From positions 395,001 to 459,000 of the forward strand of contig NZ_CP087597.1 of assembly GCF_020990385.1 (NCBI RefSeq): a stretch of 64,000 bases of DNA. The letters are read 5' to 3'. Every line of letters starts with the position of its first letter. Position 1 is the stretch's first letter. Below are positions 29,855 through 39,396 of this stretch, in pieces. Under the pieces are notes generated by a model. It had not been told where the DNA came from, searched no databases, and saw only the letters and a list, made by a program, of their open reading frames with translations. The DNA is from Paracoccus sp. MA (GTDB lineage: Bacteria; Pseudomonadota; Alphaproteobacteria; Rhodobacterales; Rhodobacteraceae). Position numbers and translations under genes: made by a program.

Positions 29855-31773
29855 TGCTGCTGATCGGTCCCATCGGCTTCCTGACGCCCTGGATCCTCGC
29901 GGCGCTGGCGGCGCTGCCGGTGCTGTGGCTGATCCTTCGCGCCATGCCGCCCTCGCCGAAGCTGGTGCGGTTTCCGGGCACGCGGCTGCTTCTGGGGCTC
30001 AGGGATCCGCATCCGGTGGCGCGGCACACGCCCTGGTGGCTGCTTCTGCTGCGTGTGCTGGCGATCGCGGCGCTGATCCTGGGCTTTGCCGGCCCGATGT
30101 GGAAGCCCTCGCCGGACCAGGGCGGGCAGGGCCCCCTGCTGATCGTGATGGATGCCGGCTGGGCCGCCGCGCCCGATTGGCCGCAGCGCCAGGCCCGCGC
30201 CCTGCGCGCGCTGGACCAGGCGGGGGCCGAGGGCCGGCCGGCGGCGCTGCTGGTGGGCGACGGCCGGGCCGAGGGCGCGCTGCCCTTCCTGCCCGCGACC
30301 GAGCTTGCCGCGCAACTGCGCGCCCTGCGCCCCGCGGCGTGGGAGACGCGCTACCCCTCGGATCCCGAGGCGGTGCTGGCCGGCGCGCCCGGCGCCCTGT
30401 CGGTGCTGTGGCTCAGCGACGGGCTGGACCATCCCGGCCGGGTGGAATGGCTGTCGGCGCTGTCCGGGCGCGGCAGCGTCACCGTGGTGCCGCCGCAGGG
30501 ACCCCGCCAGTCGCTGGAGCTGGTGCCGGGCGACCAGCCGGCGCTGCGGCTGCGTTCGACCGGGGCTGCCACGTCCGAGGTGCTGGCCATCGGCCTCGAT
30601 CCGCAGGGCACCCCGCGCGAGCTGGCGCGGCTGCAGCCCGGCGAGGAAGCGGAGGATCAGGGGGGCACCAGCCGGCTGGTGCCCATCGCCCTGCCTTCGG
30701 AGCTGCGCAACCGCATCACCCGCTTCGAGGTCGAGGGCCACGCCTCGGCCGGGGCGGTGGTGCTGGCCGATGACTCCTTGCGCCGGCGCAAGGTGGCGCT
30801 GGTCGGCGACGACCGCGCCAGCGAAGGCCAGCGGCTGCTTTCGCCCCTGCATTACCTGCGCCGGGCGCTGGGCCCGACCACCGACCTGATCGAGGGCGGG
30901 CTGGGCGACGTATTGCAAGCCTCGCCCGACGTGATCGTGCTGGCCGACCAGTTCGGGCTGGCCGAGACCCAGGGCTTGCGCGACTGGGTCGAGCAGGGCG
31001 GGCTGCTGATCCGCTTCTCCGGCCCGCGCATGGCGGCTTCCGAGCGGCTGAGCGAGGAACCGCTCTTGCCCGTGCGCCTGCGCGCCGGCGGGCGCGATAT
31101 CGGCGGCGCGCTGAGCTGGGGCGATCCGCGCACCGTCGCGCCCTTTGCCGCCGACGGGCCCTTTGCCGGGCTTTCGGTGCGGGGCGACGCGACGGTGCGC
31201 GCCCAATTGCTGGCCGAGCCTTCGCCCGATCTTGCGGACCGCACCATCGCCCAGCTTTCGGACGGCACGCCGCTGGTCACCCGCGCGCCGCTGGGACAGG
31301 GGCAACTGGTCCTGTTTCACACCACGGCGAACGCGGAATGGTCGAACCTGGCGATTTCGGGCCTGTTCGTCGAGATGCTGGACCGGCTGGTGCGCAGCGC
31401 GCGGGCCAGCGCCGCCGCGCCCGGGGCCGACCGTGCCGAACAGCCCTTCTGGCTGCCCGAGCTGGTGCTGGACGGCTTCGGCCACCCGACCGAGCCGCAG
31501 GATCCGGCGCCGGTCGCTGCCGCCGATTTCGCGCGCGGCCCGGCGCCCGGCGCGCCCGCCGGGCTTTACCGCGGCGGCGAGCGCATGGCGGCGCTGAACG
31601 CCGGCGGGCCGATCGCGCCGGCCGACTGGCCCGGCGCCCGTATCGAGCGCGCGGCGCAGGCGCCGGGGCTGGACCTGCGCGGCTGGCTGATCGCGCTGGC
31701 CGCAGCACTTCTGGCGCTGGACGCGCTGGGCAGCGCCTGGCTGGCGCGCGGCAGGCGGGGGGCGCTGGCATGA
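29854..31773 (+). CDS. BatA-like membrane protein of the MoxR operon
   Basis: This 639-residue protein has two N-terminal helices (about residues 8-28 and 58-78), a BatA N-terminal domain with the PSPKLVRFPGTRLLLG segment, and a long soluble part. The soluble part includes a vWA-like stretch (LLIVMDAGWA) and a type 1 glutamine amidotransferase-like region. A C-terminal helix (WLIALAAALLALDALGSAWL) follows. Homologs I recall in Rhodobacterales carry a C-terminal DUF4159 domain on the same chain; here that domain is a separate overlapping reading frame. Confidence 0.82.
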   Translation: MLLIGPIGFLTPWILAALAALPVLWLILRAMPPSPKLVRFPGTRLLLGLRDPHPVARHTPWWLLLLRVLAIAALILGFAGPMWKPSPDQGGQGPLLIVMDAGWAAAPDWPQRQARALRALDQAGAEGRPAALLVGDGRAEGALPFLPATELAAQLRALRPAAWETRYPSDPEAVLAGAPGALSVLWLSDGLDHPGRVEWLSALSGRGSVTVVPPQGPRQSLELVPGDQPALRLRSTGAATSEVLAIGLDPQGTPRELARLQPGEEAEDQGGTSRLVPIALPSELRNRITRFEVEGHASAGAVVLADDSLRRRKVALVGDDRASEGQRLLSPLHYLRRALGPTTDLIEGGLGDVLQASPDVIVLADQFGLAETQGLRDWVEQGGLLIRFSGPRMAASERLSEEPLLPVRLRAGGRDIGGALSWGDPRTVAPFAADGPFAGLSVRGDATVRAQLLAEPSPDLADRTIAQLSDGTPLVTRAPLGQGQLVLFHTTANAEWSNLAISGLFVEMLDRLVRSARASAAAPGADRAEQPFWLPELVLDGFGHPTEPQDPAPVAAADFARGPAPGAPAGLYRGGERMAALNAGGPIAPADWPGARIERAAQAPGLDLRGWLIALAAALLALDALGSAWLARGRRGALA

Positions 31774-32603
31774 GATGGCCTGCAATCCTTGCCGCGCTGC
31801 TCTGGGCCACCGCCCTCTGGGCGCAGGACGACCCCGATCCCCGGCTGGTGCGTGCCGCCGACGAGGTCGCGCTGGCCTATATCGTCACCGGCGATGCCGA
31901 GGTCGATGCCGCCACGGAGGCGGGCCTGCGCGGCCTGTCGCAGGTGCTGACCGCCCGCACCACCGTCGAGCCGGGCGAGCCCATCGGCATCGACCCCGAG
32001 CAGGACGACCTGTCGCTGCTGACCTTTCTCTATTGGCCGGTGACCGAGGCGCAGGCGCCGCCCTCGCCGCAGGCCTATGTGCGGCTGAACCATTTCCTGC
32101 GCTCGGGCGGGATGATCCTGTTCGACACCCGGGACGGCGATATCGCCGGGCTGGGCGGGCCGGATGGCGGCGCGGCGCTGCAGGCGCTGGCCGCGCCGCT
32201 GGACATCCCGCCGCTGGCGCCCATCCCCTCCGATCACGTCCTGACCCGCAGCTATTACCTGCTCGGGGATTTTCCCGGCCGCTATCAGGGCCGCGAGGTC
32301 TGGGCCGAGGCGCCCCCCGCCGGCGCCGAGGCGGCCGAGGGCGTGCCTTTCCGCAACCTCAACGACGGCGTCTCTCCGGTCGTCATCGGCGGCAATGCCT
32401 GGGCCGAGGCCTGGGCGGTGAATGAGAACGGCCTGCCCATGTTCAGCATCGGCTCGGGCTTCGAGGGCGAACGCCAGCGCGAGATGGCCTATCGCTTCGG
32501 CGTCAACCTGATCATGTATGTGCTGACCGGGAACTACAAATCCGACCAGGTGCATGTGCCCGCCCTGCTGGAGCGGCTGCGGCAGGAGGAGGTCGTGCAA
32601 TGA
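31770..32603 (+). CDS. DUF4159 domain protein
   Basis: This 277-residue protein begins with a signal-peptide-like segment (WPAILAALLWATALWAQ, cleavage plausible after AQ). The DUF4159 domain follows, with YVRLNHFLRSGGMILFDTRDGD, SDHVLTRSYYLLGDFPGRY and FRNLNDGVSPVVIGGNAWAEAW. It starts at an ATGA overlap with the BatA-like gene, in the -1 frame relative to it, just after a run of six G. It could be a separate exported protein or the tail of a fused protein made by frameshift. Confidence 0.82.
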   Translation: MRWPAILAALLWATALWAQDDPDPRLVRAADEVALAYIVTGDAEVDAATEAGLRGLSQVLTARTTVEPGEPIGIDPEQDDLSLLTFLYWPVTEAQAPPSPQAYVRLNHFLRSGGMILFDTRDGDIAGLGGPDGGAALQALAAPLDIPPLAPIPSDHVLTRSYYLLGDFPGRYQGREVWAEAPPAGAEAAEGVPFRNLNDGVSPVVIGGNAWAEAWAVNENGLPMFSIGSGFEGERQREMAYRFGVNLIMYVLTGNYKSDQVHVPALLERLRQEEVVQ

Positions 32604-34708
32604 GCGGCCTGACCTTCGATCCGCTGCTGCCCTGGCCCTTGGTCGCGGCGCTGGCCGTGCTGGCGCTGCTGGTGGCCTTGTGGTCGCTGTGGCGGGGCTT
32701 GCGCGGCTGGGCCTGGCGCGGGATCGCCGGGCTGGCGGCCGCGGCCGCCCTGGCCGGGCCGGCGCTGGAATCGGGCATCCGCAGCAAGCTGTCGGACATC
32801 GTCATCCTGCTGGACGACCGCAGCGCCAGCCAGGCGCTGCCGGGCCGCGGCGAACAGACCGACGCGGCGGTCGAGGAACTGACCCGCCAGCTTTCCGCGC
32901 TGCCTGATACCGAGATCCGCCGCGTGACCGTGGCCGACGACCCGGACGGCACCCAGATCGGCACCGCGTTGACCCGGGCTCTGGCCGCCGAGCCGCAGAC
33001 CCGTGTCGCCGGCGTGATCGCGGTCACCGACGGGCTGGCCCATGACGCGCCGATGGTCCCCGCCTCGGCCCCGGCCCCGGTGCATGTGCTGCTGACCGGG
33101 CAGGCGGGCGACTGGGATCGCCGGCTGGTGATCGAGGAGGCCCCGGCCTACGGGCTGATCGGCAAGCCCGTCACCATCCGCCTGCGCGTCGAGGACCAGG
33201 GCGCGGTTCCGCCCGAGGTGGCGCAGACCCCCGCCCGGCTTCGCATCCTGCTGGACGGAGAGGAGATGCGCGCGCTCGACCTGCCGCCCGGCGTGGCGCT
33301 GGACCTGCCGGTGGTGCCGAAGCATGCCGGGCAGAACGTGGTCTCGATCGCATTCGACGCGCCCGAGTCCGAGGTGCCGGAACTGACCGACCGCAACAAC
33401 TCGGCCGCCGTGCAGATCCAGGGCGTGCGCGACCGGCTGCGGGTGCTGCTGGTCTCGGGCGCGCCGCACGCAGGGGAACGAACCTGGCGCAACCTGTTGA
33501 AATCGGATGCGAATGTTGACCTGATCCATTTCACCATCCTGCGGCCGCCGGACAAGATGGACGGGGTCCCGGTCGACGAGATGTCGCTGATCGCCTTTCC
33601 GACCCAGGAGCTGTTCATGGAGCGGATCCGGGATTTCGACCTGATCATCTTCGACCGCTACCGGGTGCGCGGCATCCTGCTGCCGCAATATTACGACAAT
33701 ATCCGCCGCTATGTCGAAGAGGGCGGCGCCATCCTGGTCTCGGCGGGCCCCGAGATGTCCTCGGTGGAGAGCCTGAACCTGTCGCCCCTGGGCGCGATCC
33801 TGCCCGCGCGCCCCACCGGCCGGGTCTATGACGAGCCCTATCTGCCGCGCCTGACCGAGGAGGGCCAGCGCCACCCGGTCACGGCCGGCCTGCCCGGCGC
33901 GCCGGCCGAGGGTTCGGAAAGCCATTGGGGCCGCTGGCTGCGCATGTCGCAGGTGATCCCCGATCCGCGTGCCCAGGTGGTGCTGAGCGGCGCGCGGGAC
34001 GAGCCGCTGCTGCTGCTTAGCCGCGTGGGCGAGGGGCGGGTGGCGATGCTGACCTCGGATCAGGTCTGGCTCTGGGGCCGCGGCTTCGAGGGCGGCGGGC
34101 CGCAGCTGGAACTGCTGCGCCGCATCGCCCATTGGTCGATGCAGGAGCCGGAGCTGGAGGAAGAGGCGTTGCTGGCCGATGTCGGCGGCGACCTGACGGT
34201 GACCATCACCCGCCGCACCATGAACGTGACCGCCGGCCCGGTCCGCATCACCCGCCCCGACGGCGAGACCGAGGAGGTCGCGCTGGCCGAGGCCGGGCCG
34301 GGCCGCTTCACCGCGCGCTGGACGGCGCCGGGACCGGGGCTTTACCGGCTGGCGGATGGCGATATCACCCGCGTCCTGGCGCTTGGCCCCGCCGCGCCGC
34401 GCGAATTCGAGGAAACCGTGGCCTCGGGCGCGGTTCTCGGACCGCTGGCCGAGGCGACGCAGGGGGCGGTGCTGCGGCTTTCGGACGGCATGCCCGGCCT
34501 GCGCACGGTGCGCGAGGGCCGGCCGGCGCATGGGCAGGGCGTCGGCGGTCCGTGGATCGCCATCATCCCGCGCGAGGCGGCCTCGGTCAGCGGCATGACG
34601 CATCGCCCGCTGTTGCCCGGCTGGGCTTGGCTCGCGCTGATCGCCGGGCTGGCGCTGGCGGGCTGGCTGTCGGAAGGCCGCGGGCGCCGGACGGCCGCAG
34701 GGGGCTGA
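32600..34708 (+). CDS. membrane protein with glutamine amidotransferase-like domain
   Basis: This 702-residue protein has two N-terminal helices (about residues 10-30 and 38-58), a vWA-like start ([15 protein letters not shown]) and a beta-rich region. A class I glutamine amidotransferase-like domain spans roughly residues 280-480 ([36 protein letters not shown]). A C-terminal helix ([16 protein letters not shown]) comes last. There is no obvious catalytic Cys-His pair, so a structural role is more likely than catalysis. Last gene of the moxR operon, with an ATGA overlap upstream. Confidence 0.82.
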   Translation: MSGLTFDPLLPWPLVAALAVLALLVALWSLWRGLRGWAWRGIAGLAAAAALAGPALESGIRSKLSDIVILLDDRSASQALPGRGEQTDAAVEELTRQLSALPDTEIRRVTVADDPDGTQIGTALTRALAAEPQTRVAGVIAVTDGLAHDAPMVPASAPAPVHVLLTGQAGDWDRRLVIEEAPAYGLIGKPVTIRLRVEDQGAVPPEVAQTPARLRILLDGEEMRALDLPPGVALDLPVVPKHAGQNVVSIAFDAPESEVPELTDRNNSAAVQIQGVRDRLRVLLVSGAPHAGERTWRNLLKSDANVDLIHFTILRPPDKMDGVPVDEMSLIAFPTQELFMERIRDFDLIIFDRYRVRGILLPQYYDNIRRYVEEGGAILVSAGPEMSSVESLNLSPLGAILPARPTGRVYDEPYLPRLTEEGQRHPVTAGLPGAPAEGSESHWGRWLRMSQVIPDPRAQVVLSGARDEPLLLLSRVGEGRVAMLTSDQVWLWGRGFEGGGPQLELLRRIAHWSMQEPELEEEALLADVGGDLTVTITRRTMNVTAGPVRITRPDGETEEVALAEAGPGRFTARWTAPGPGLYRLADGDITRVLALGPAAPREFEETVASGAVLGPLAEATQGAVLRLSDGMPGLRTVREGRPAHGQGVGGPWIAIIPREAASVSGMTHRPLLPGWAWLALIAGLALAGWLSEGRGRRTAAGG

Positions 34709-34719
34709 CGCCGCGAAAC

Positions 34720-34748
34720 TTGCCAAGATCGCGCCCCGTTGCTAGGCA
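34720..34748 (+). promoter_or_regulatory. weak candidate promoter for the fabZ-lpx genes
   Basis: TTGCCA (34720-34725), 17-nt spacer and TAGGCA (34743-34748) lie 25 nt before the chosen fabZ start. The match is modest; read-through from the moxR operon, 65 nt upstream, is also possible. Confidence 0.35.
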
Positions 34749-34773
34749 AATGAAAACATTCCAAGAGGATCGC

Positions 34774-35265
34774 ATGGCCGCCGCCCCGAACGATGACCAG
34801 ACCGCCTATATCCCGCCGACCGAAGTCGATCTGGCGATGATCAAGCGCATCCTGCCGCATCGCTATCCCTTCCTGCTGGTGGACCGGGTCCGCGACATCG
34901 TGCCGGGCGAAAGCTGCGTCGGGGTCAAGAACGTGACCTCGAACGAGCCGCATTTCGAAGGGCATTTCCCGCAGGAGCCGGTGATGCCCGGCGTGCTGAT
35001 CATCGAGGCCATGGCCCAGGCCGCGGCGGTGCTGGTGGGGGTGACGCTGGACCTCGCCGGCAAGGGGATGGGCACCTATTTCATGTCCATCGACAAATGC
35101 CGCTTCCGCCAGAAGGTGGTGCCGGGCGACGTGCTGGAACTGCACATGAAGACCCTGCGCGGCGGTGGCAAGATCTGGAAATTCGAGGGCCGCGCCATGG
35201 TCAACGGCCAGCTCGCCGCCGAGGCCGAGGTCATGGCCATGCTGAACCGTGGCGACAATGGCTGA
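34774..35265 (+). CDS. fabZ: 3-hydroxyacyl-ACP dehydratase FabZ
   Basis: This 163-residue hot-dog fold enzyme dehydrates 3-hydroxyacyl-ACP in fatty acid synthesis. The active-site His lies in [13 protein letters not shown] and the Glu in [19 protein letters not shown] site precedes this ATG better than the in-frame ATG 24 nt upstream. It heads the fabZ-lpxA-lpxI-lpxB group, where it balances acyl-ACP use between phospholipid and lipid A synthesis. The lpxA start lies inside its last codons. Confidence 0.95.
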   Translation: MAAAPNDDQTAYIPPTEVDLAMIKRILPHRYPFLLVDRVRDIVPGESCVGVKNVTSNEPHFEGHFPQEPVMPGVLIIEAMAQAAAVLVGVTLDLAGKGMGTYFMSIDKCRFRQKVVPGDVLELHMKTLRGGGKIWKFEGRAMVNGQLAAEAEVMAMLNRGDNG

Positions 35266-36043
35266 AACCCGCGTCCATCCCTCGGCCGTCGTGGACCCCG
35301 CCGCGAAGATCGGCGAGGGATGCGAGATCGGTCCCTTCTGCGTCCTCGGCCCCGAGGTCGTCCTCGGCCGGGGCGTGGTGCTGAAATCCCATGTCGTTGT
35401 GGCGGGCGAGACCGCGATCGGCGACGAAACCGTGGTCTTCCCCTTCGCCTCGCTGGGCGAGGTGCCGCAGGACCTGAAGTTCCGCGGCGAGCGCACCCGG
35501 CTGGAGATCGGCGCCCGCAACCGCATCCGCGAATATGTCACCATGAACCCCGGCACCGAGGGCGGCGGCAGCGTCACCCGCATCGGCGACGACGGCCTTT
35601 TCATGGCGGGCAGCCATGTGGCGCATGATTGCCGGATCGGCGACCGGGTGATCCTGGTCAACAACGCTTCGGTGGCCGGCCATTGCGTGCTCGAGGACGA
35701 CGTGATCGTCGGCGGCCTGTCCGGCGTGCACCAATGGGTGCGCATCGGCCGCGGCGCGATGATCGGCGCGGTGACCATGGTGACGGCCGACGTGATCCCC
35801 TTCGGCCTGGTGCAGGGGCCGCGCGGCCACCTGGACGGGCTGAACCTGGTGGGACTGAAGCGCCGCGGCGCCTCGCGCGAGGAAATCCACGCGCTGCGCG
35901 ACATGCTGGCGCAGCTGGGCCGGGGCAGTTTCCGCGACACCGCCCGGCATCTGGCCGAGGCCGAGAACGGGCCGATGGTGCGCGAGGTGCTGGACTTCAT
36001 CCTCGGCCCCTCGGACCGCAGCTTCCTGGCGCCCCATCCATGA
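35258..36043 (+). CDS. lpxA: UDP-N-acetylglucosamine acyltransferase LpxA
   Basis: This 261-residue left-handed beta-helix acyltransferase performs the first step of lipid A synthesis. Hexapeptide repeats run from the N-terminus ([20 protein letters not shown]) to about residue 185. [12 protein letters not shown] holds the catalytic His, and a helical C-terminal tail ([18 protein letters not shown]) follows. The ATG overlaps fabZ by eight bases; a GTG nine bases upstream is an alternative start. It overlaps lpxI by ATGA. Confidence 0.96.
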   Translation: MAETRVHPSAVVDPAAKIGEGCEIGPFCVLGPEVVLGRGVVLKSHVVVAGETAIGDETVVFPFASLGEVPQDLKFRGERTRLEIGARNRIREYVTMNPGTEGGGSVTRIGDDGLFMAGSHVAHDCRIGDRVILVNNASVAGHCVLEDDVIVGGLSGVHQWVRIGRGAMIGAVTMVTADVIPFGLVQGPRGHLDGLNLVGLKRRGASREEIHALRDMLAQLGRGSFRDTARHLAEAENGPMVREVLDFILGPSDRSFLAPHP

Positions 36044-36837
36044 GCCGCATCGCCCTGATCGCCGGCGAGGGCCGCCTTGCCCCCGCCATCGCCGCCGCGC
36101 TGGACCAGCCGCTGGTCTATGCGCTGGACAACCTGAAACCGCAGCTCGAGGCGAAGCCCTTCCGCCTGGAACGGCTGGTGCCCTTCCTGGACGAGCTGGC
36201 CGACCAGGGCGTGACGCAGGCGGTCTTCGCCGGCGCCATCCGCCGCCCGAAGATCGAGCCCGAGCTTTTCGACCCCCGCACCCTGACCATCGTGCCGCGC
36301 ATCCTGATGGGGATGCAGTCCGGCGACGACGCGGCGCTGCGTGCGGTCCTGGACGTCTTCGAGGAGGCCGGCATATCCATTTGCTCTGTAGACCAGATCC
36401 TTCCCGATCTGGTGCCGGGGGAAGGTGTTCTGGCGGGCGAGCCGAGCCCGCGCGACCAGAAGGATGCCGCCCGCGCCGCCGAGATCGTCGCCGGCCTCGG
36501 CGCGCTCGACATCGGCCAGGGCGCCGTGGTGGCGCAGGGGCTCTGCCTTGCCGTCGAGGCGCTGCCGGGCACCCAGGCGATGCTGGAATTCGCCCGCCTC
36601 CATGCCGGGCTGAAACCCGACCCGAAAGGGCCGGGCGGCGTGCTCTACAAGGCGCCCAAGCCCGGCCAGGACCGGCGCATCGACCTGCCGACCATCGGCC
36701 CCGATACCGTCACCCAGGCCGCCGGGGCCGGGCTGGCCGGGATCGCCTGGGAGGCGGGCAGCGTTATCCTGCTGGAACGAGCCGAGGCAATGCGTCGCGC
36801 CGAAGCCGCGGGGCTGTTTCTCTGGGCGCGCGGGTGA
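36040..36837 (+). CDS. lpxI: UDP-2,3-diacylglucosamine pyrophosphatase LpxI
   Basis: This 265-residue LpxI (formerly DUF1009) hydrolyses UDP-2,3-diacylglucosamine to lipid X; it replaces LpxH in many alphaproteobacteria. Visible marks are IALIAGEGRLAPAIA at the N-terminus, TQAVFAGAIRRPKI, GDDAALRAVLDVFEEAGI and the C-terminal KAPKPGQDRRIDLPTIG followed by TVTQAAGAGLAGIAWEAG. The position between lpxA and lpxB fits. Two intergenic repeat elements separate it from lpxB. Confidence 0.94.
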   Translation: MSRIALIAGEGRLAPAIAAALDQPLVYALDNLKPQLEAKPFRLERLVPFLDELADQGVTQAVFAGAIRRPKIEPELFDPRTLTIVPRILMGMQSGDDAALRAVLDVFEEAGISICSVDQILPDLVPGEGVLAGEPSPRDQKDAARAAEIVAGLGALDIGQGAVVAQGLCLAVEALPGTQAMLEFARLHAGLKPDPKGPGGVLYKAPKPGQDRRIDLPTIGPDTVTQAAGAGLAGIAWEAGSVILLERAEAMRRAEAAGLFLWARG

Positions 36838-36840
36838 CAT

Positions 36841-36891
36841 GAGTATTTGGGAAACGGTGAAAGTGGCTTGCTTCACCGTTTCCAAATACTC
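36841..36891. repeat. long inverted repeat, GAGTATTTG/ACGGTGAA subtype
   Basis: The left arm starts GAGTATTTG and continues GGAAACGGTGAA. The right arm (36872-36891, opposite strand) matches it over 20 positions apart from one extra G on the left, leaving a loop of about 10 nt. It starts three bases after the lpxI stop codon. The same arm sequence recurs at 44579-44649, and the backbone matches the GGGTATTTG units elsewhere. Confidence 0.85.
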
Positions 36892-36922
36892 AAGTGACGC
36901 GAAAGCGGCAGGAGGTTATGTG

Positions 36923-36966
36923 GGGTACGAAGAAGTCCGGATCGCTTCTCTGTTTTTCAAATACCC
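36923..36966. repeat. degenerate copy of the paired GGGTATTTG element
   Basis: The sequence CGAAGAAGTCCGG and the right unit CTTCTCTG...CAAATACCC (36945-36966) match the element at 3165-3228. Most of the left GTATTTG half is deleted (GGGGTA joined directly to CGAAGAAG) and the centre is shorter. It ends 30 nt before the lpxB start. Confidence 0.75.
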
Positions 36967-36996
36967 ATGTCAGGGCATGGCAAGCGGAGCGGCGCG

Positions 36997-38160
36997 ATGA
37001 AATTCTTCCTGATCGCCGGCGAGCCCTCGGGCGACAACCTGGGCGGTGCCCTGATGACGGGGCTGAAAAGTCTCGATCCAGCGGCCGAGTTCCTGGGTGT
37101 GGGCGGCCCCGCCATGGCGGCGCAGGGCCTCGAGAGCCGTTTCCCGATGGAAGAGCTGAGCCTGATGGGCATCTGGGAGGTGCTGCCGAAATACCGCGCG
37201 CTGAAGGCCCGCATCGCCGAGACCGCCCGTGCCGTCGCCGAGGCCCGGCCCGACGTGCTGGTCACCATCGACAGCCCGGATTTCTGCCTGCGCGTGGCAC
37301 GCCAGGCGCGGGCGCTGGCCCCGGATCTGCGCACCATCCATTACGTCGCGCCCTCGGTCTGGGCCTGGCGGCCGGGGCGGGCCAGGAAGATGGCCGAGGT
37401 CATCGACCATGTGCTGGCGATCCTGCCCTTCGAGCCGCCGCTGATGCAGGCCGCCGGCATGAGTTGCGATTTCGTCGGCCATCCCATCGTCGCCGAGCCG
37501 GTGGCGGGCGAGGCCGAGGCGGCGGCGTTTCGTGCCGCGAACGGCATCGCGCCGGATGCGCCGCTGGTCTTGTGCCTGCCGGGCTCGCGCCGGACCGAAG
37601 TGGGGCGGCTGGGCCCGCGCTTCGACGAGGCGCTGATCCGGCTGCGTGACCGGGTGCCCGAGATTCGCGTAGTGATCCCGACCGTGCGCGGCGTCTCGGT
37701 GCTGGTGCGCGAGATGGCGCGGCGCTGGCCGACCGCGCCGGTGGTGGTCGAGCGGCCCGAGGAGAGGCGCGCGGCCTTTGCCGCGGCCGATCTGGCGCTG
37801 GCGGCATCGGGCACGGTCAGCCTGGATCTGGCCGCCAACGACGTGCCCATGGTGATCGGCTATGACGTGGCGCCGCTCAGCCGGCTGATCATCGGGCTGT
37901 TGCTGAGGACCGACACGGTGACGCTGGTCAACCTGGTCAGCGAGACCCGCGCGGTGCCGGAATATCTTGGCCGCAACTGCCAGCCGGGGCCGATGTCGCA
38001 GGCGCTTTATCGGCTGGTCGAGGATCCCGACGAACGCGCTATGCAGCGCGAAGCCATGGCGCTGACCATGCAGCGGCTGGGGCGCGGCGGCGAGCCTCCC
38101 GGCCTGCGCGCCGCGCGTTCGGTCATGGCGGCGATCAGCTCTGCGCCGCGACCACGATGA
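36997..38160 (+). CDS. lpxB: lipid-A-disaccharide synthase LpxB
   Basis: This 387-residue GT19 glycosyltransferase joins lipid X and UDP-diacylglucosamine into the lipid A disaccharide. The N-terminal KFFLIAGEPSGDNLGGALM, IDSPDFCLRVARQAR, HYVAPSVWAWRPGRARKM and VLCLPGSRRTEVGRL are diagnostic. The ATG with CGGAG upstream was preferred to an in-frame ATG 30 nt earlier that lies next to the repeat. Its 3-prime end overlaps the convergent RidA-like gene by 26 bp. Confidence 0.96.
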   Translation: MKFFLIAGEPSGDNLGGALMTGLKSLDPAAEFLGVGGPAMAAQGLESRFPMEELSLMGIWEVLPKYRALKARIAETARAVAEARPDVLVTIDSPDFCLRVARQARALAPDLRTIHYVAPSVWAWRPGRARKMAEVIDHVLAILPFEPPLMQAAGMSCDFVGHPIVAEPVAGEAEAAAFRAANGIAPDAPLVLCLPGSRRTEVGRLGPRFDEALIRLRDRVPEIRVVIPTVRGVSVLVREMARRWPTAPVVVERPEERRAAFAAADLALAASGTVSLDLAANDVPMVIGYDVAPLSRLIIGLLLRTDTVTLVNLVSETRAVPEYLGRNCQPGPMSQALYRLVEDPDERAMQREAMALTMQRLGRGGEPPGLRAARSVMAAISSAPRPR

Positions 38161-38485
38161 TCTCGACCTTGTAGTCGGGCGTCGCCAGCGCCGATTCGCC
38201 GGTGGCGCGGGCCGGGGCGTGGCCGGGCGCGACCCAGGCCTCCCAGACGGCGTTCATCTCGGCGAAATCGGCCATGTCGGCCAGCCAGATCTGGGCCGAG
38301 AGGATGCGGGTCTTGTCCGAGCCGCATTCTGCCAGCAGCCGGTCGATCTGGGCCAGCACCGCGCGGGTCTGCTCGGTTACCGATTCGCCGGGCTTGCCGA
38401 CCTGGCCCGCCAGGTAGACGGTGCCGTTATGGACGACCGCCTGGCTCATGCGGGGGCCGGTCTCGATGCGCTTGATTTCGGACAT
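38135..38485 (-). CDS. RidA/YjgF/UK114 family protein
   Basis: This 116-residue Rid-superfamily protein is related to enamine/imine deaminase RidA. It shows RMSQAVVHNGTVYLAGQVG, TRAVLAQIDRLLAECGSDK and the PARAT segment containing the conserved Arg. The C-terminus differs from classical RidA (VEIIVVAAQ), so it may belong to another Rid subfamily. Its end overlaps lpxB on the opposite strand, which makes an antisense effect possible. Confidence 0.88.
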   Translation of the reverse strand: MSEIKRIETGPRMSQAVVHNGTVYLAGQVGKPGESVTEQTRAVLAQIDRLLAECGSDKTRILSAQIWLADMADFAEMNAVWEAWVAPGHAPARATGESALATPDYKVEIIVVAAQS

Positions 38486-38513
38486 GGAAAATCCTTTCGG
38501 GGTTGGGCCGGCG

Positions 38514-39260
38514 TCAGAAGAGCCGCCAGAGGAACAGCGCCGTCATGCCAAAGCCGATGGCCGCGATCAATGCCCGCAATGCGTGGACTGGGATGCGCCG
38601 CGCCACCGGGGCGCCCAGATAGCCGCCGAGGATGGTTCCGAGGCTCATCACCGCCGCCGGCCACCAGGCGACCTGCCCGCCCGCGGCGAAGATCGCGAAG
38701 GAGATCACCGACAGCGCGAAGGACAGCCAGTTCTTCAGCCCGTTCATCTGGTTCAACTGGGTCATGCCCCAAAGCGCGAAGAGCGCCAGCAGGACGATGC
38801 CCAGCCCGCCGTTGAAATAGCCGCCATAGATCGCCACCGGCACCATGGTCCCGGCGCCGAAGGGCGCGACCGCGTTGCGGTGCTGCGCCGCCCATTCCCG
38901 CACCTGCGCGCCCCAGATGAAGACCGAGGTCGCCGCCAGCAGCAGGAAGGGCACCAGCAACGCAAAGGCCTGGTTCGACGAGACCAGCAGCAGGCAGGAG
39001 CCGACGATGCCGCCGACCAGCGTCCAGAAGGTCAGCCGCAGCACCAGGGCGCGATCGATCTGCGCGATCTCGTTGCGGAAACCCAGTGCGGCGGACAGAT
39101 AGCCCGGCAGGGCCGCGACCGTGCTGGTGGCATTGGCCGAGACCACCGGCACGCCGCTGGCGACCAGGGCAGGAAAGGTGATGAAGGTGCCGCCGCCGGC
39201 GACGGCGTTCAGCATTCCGCCCAGGAAGCCTGCGGCAAGCATCAGCAATATCTCGGTCAT
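38514..39260 (-). CDS. TauE/SafE family permease
   Basis: This 248-residue membrane protein has about eight helices and the TauE/SafE (DUF81) signature: GFLGGMLNAVAGGGTFITFPAL at the start and FGAGTMVPVAIYGGYFNGGLGI in the second half. Members export sulfite, sulfoacetate or other organic anions; the substrate here is unknown. The start with GGAG upstream was chosen over 38 extra upstream codons of low quality. It is upstream of the RidA-like gene on the same strand (28 nt). Confidence 0.87.
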   Translation of the reverse strand: MTEILLMLAAGFLGGMLNAVAGGGTFITFPALVASGVPVVSANATSTVAALPGYLSAALGFRNEIAQIDRALVLRLTFWTLVGGIVGSCLLLVSSNQAFALLVPFLLLAATSVFIWGAQVREWAAQHRNAVAPFGAGTMVPVAIYGGYFNGGLGIVLLALFALWGMTQLNQMNGLKNWLSFALSVISFAIFAAGGQVAWWPAAVMSLGTILGGYLGAPVARRIPVHALRALIAAIGFGMTALFLWRLF

Positions 39261-39341
39261 TCGGGGCGGCTCCAGATCGTGTCGGGCGCCCATGCTTAGC
39301 CTTGCGGTTCCGGGGCGTCCAGCCATGCGGCGCCGACAAGG

Positions 39342-39368
39342 AAAACGCCCGGAGACGGGCTCCGGGCG
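39342..39368 (-). terminator. intrinsic terminator after the 25-aa peptide gene
   Basis: CGCCCGGAG (39346-39354), loop ACGGG and CTCCGGGCG (39360-39368) form a 9-bp perfect stem. Read on the minus strand it runs into TTTT (39345-39342), 28 nt after the stop codon of the small gene. Confidence 0.78.
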
Positions 39369-39396
39369 CATCATGCGCAGTCGAGCCTGGCCCCGG

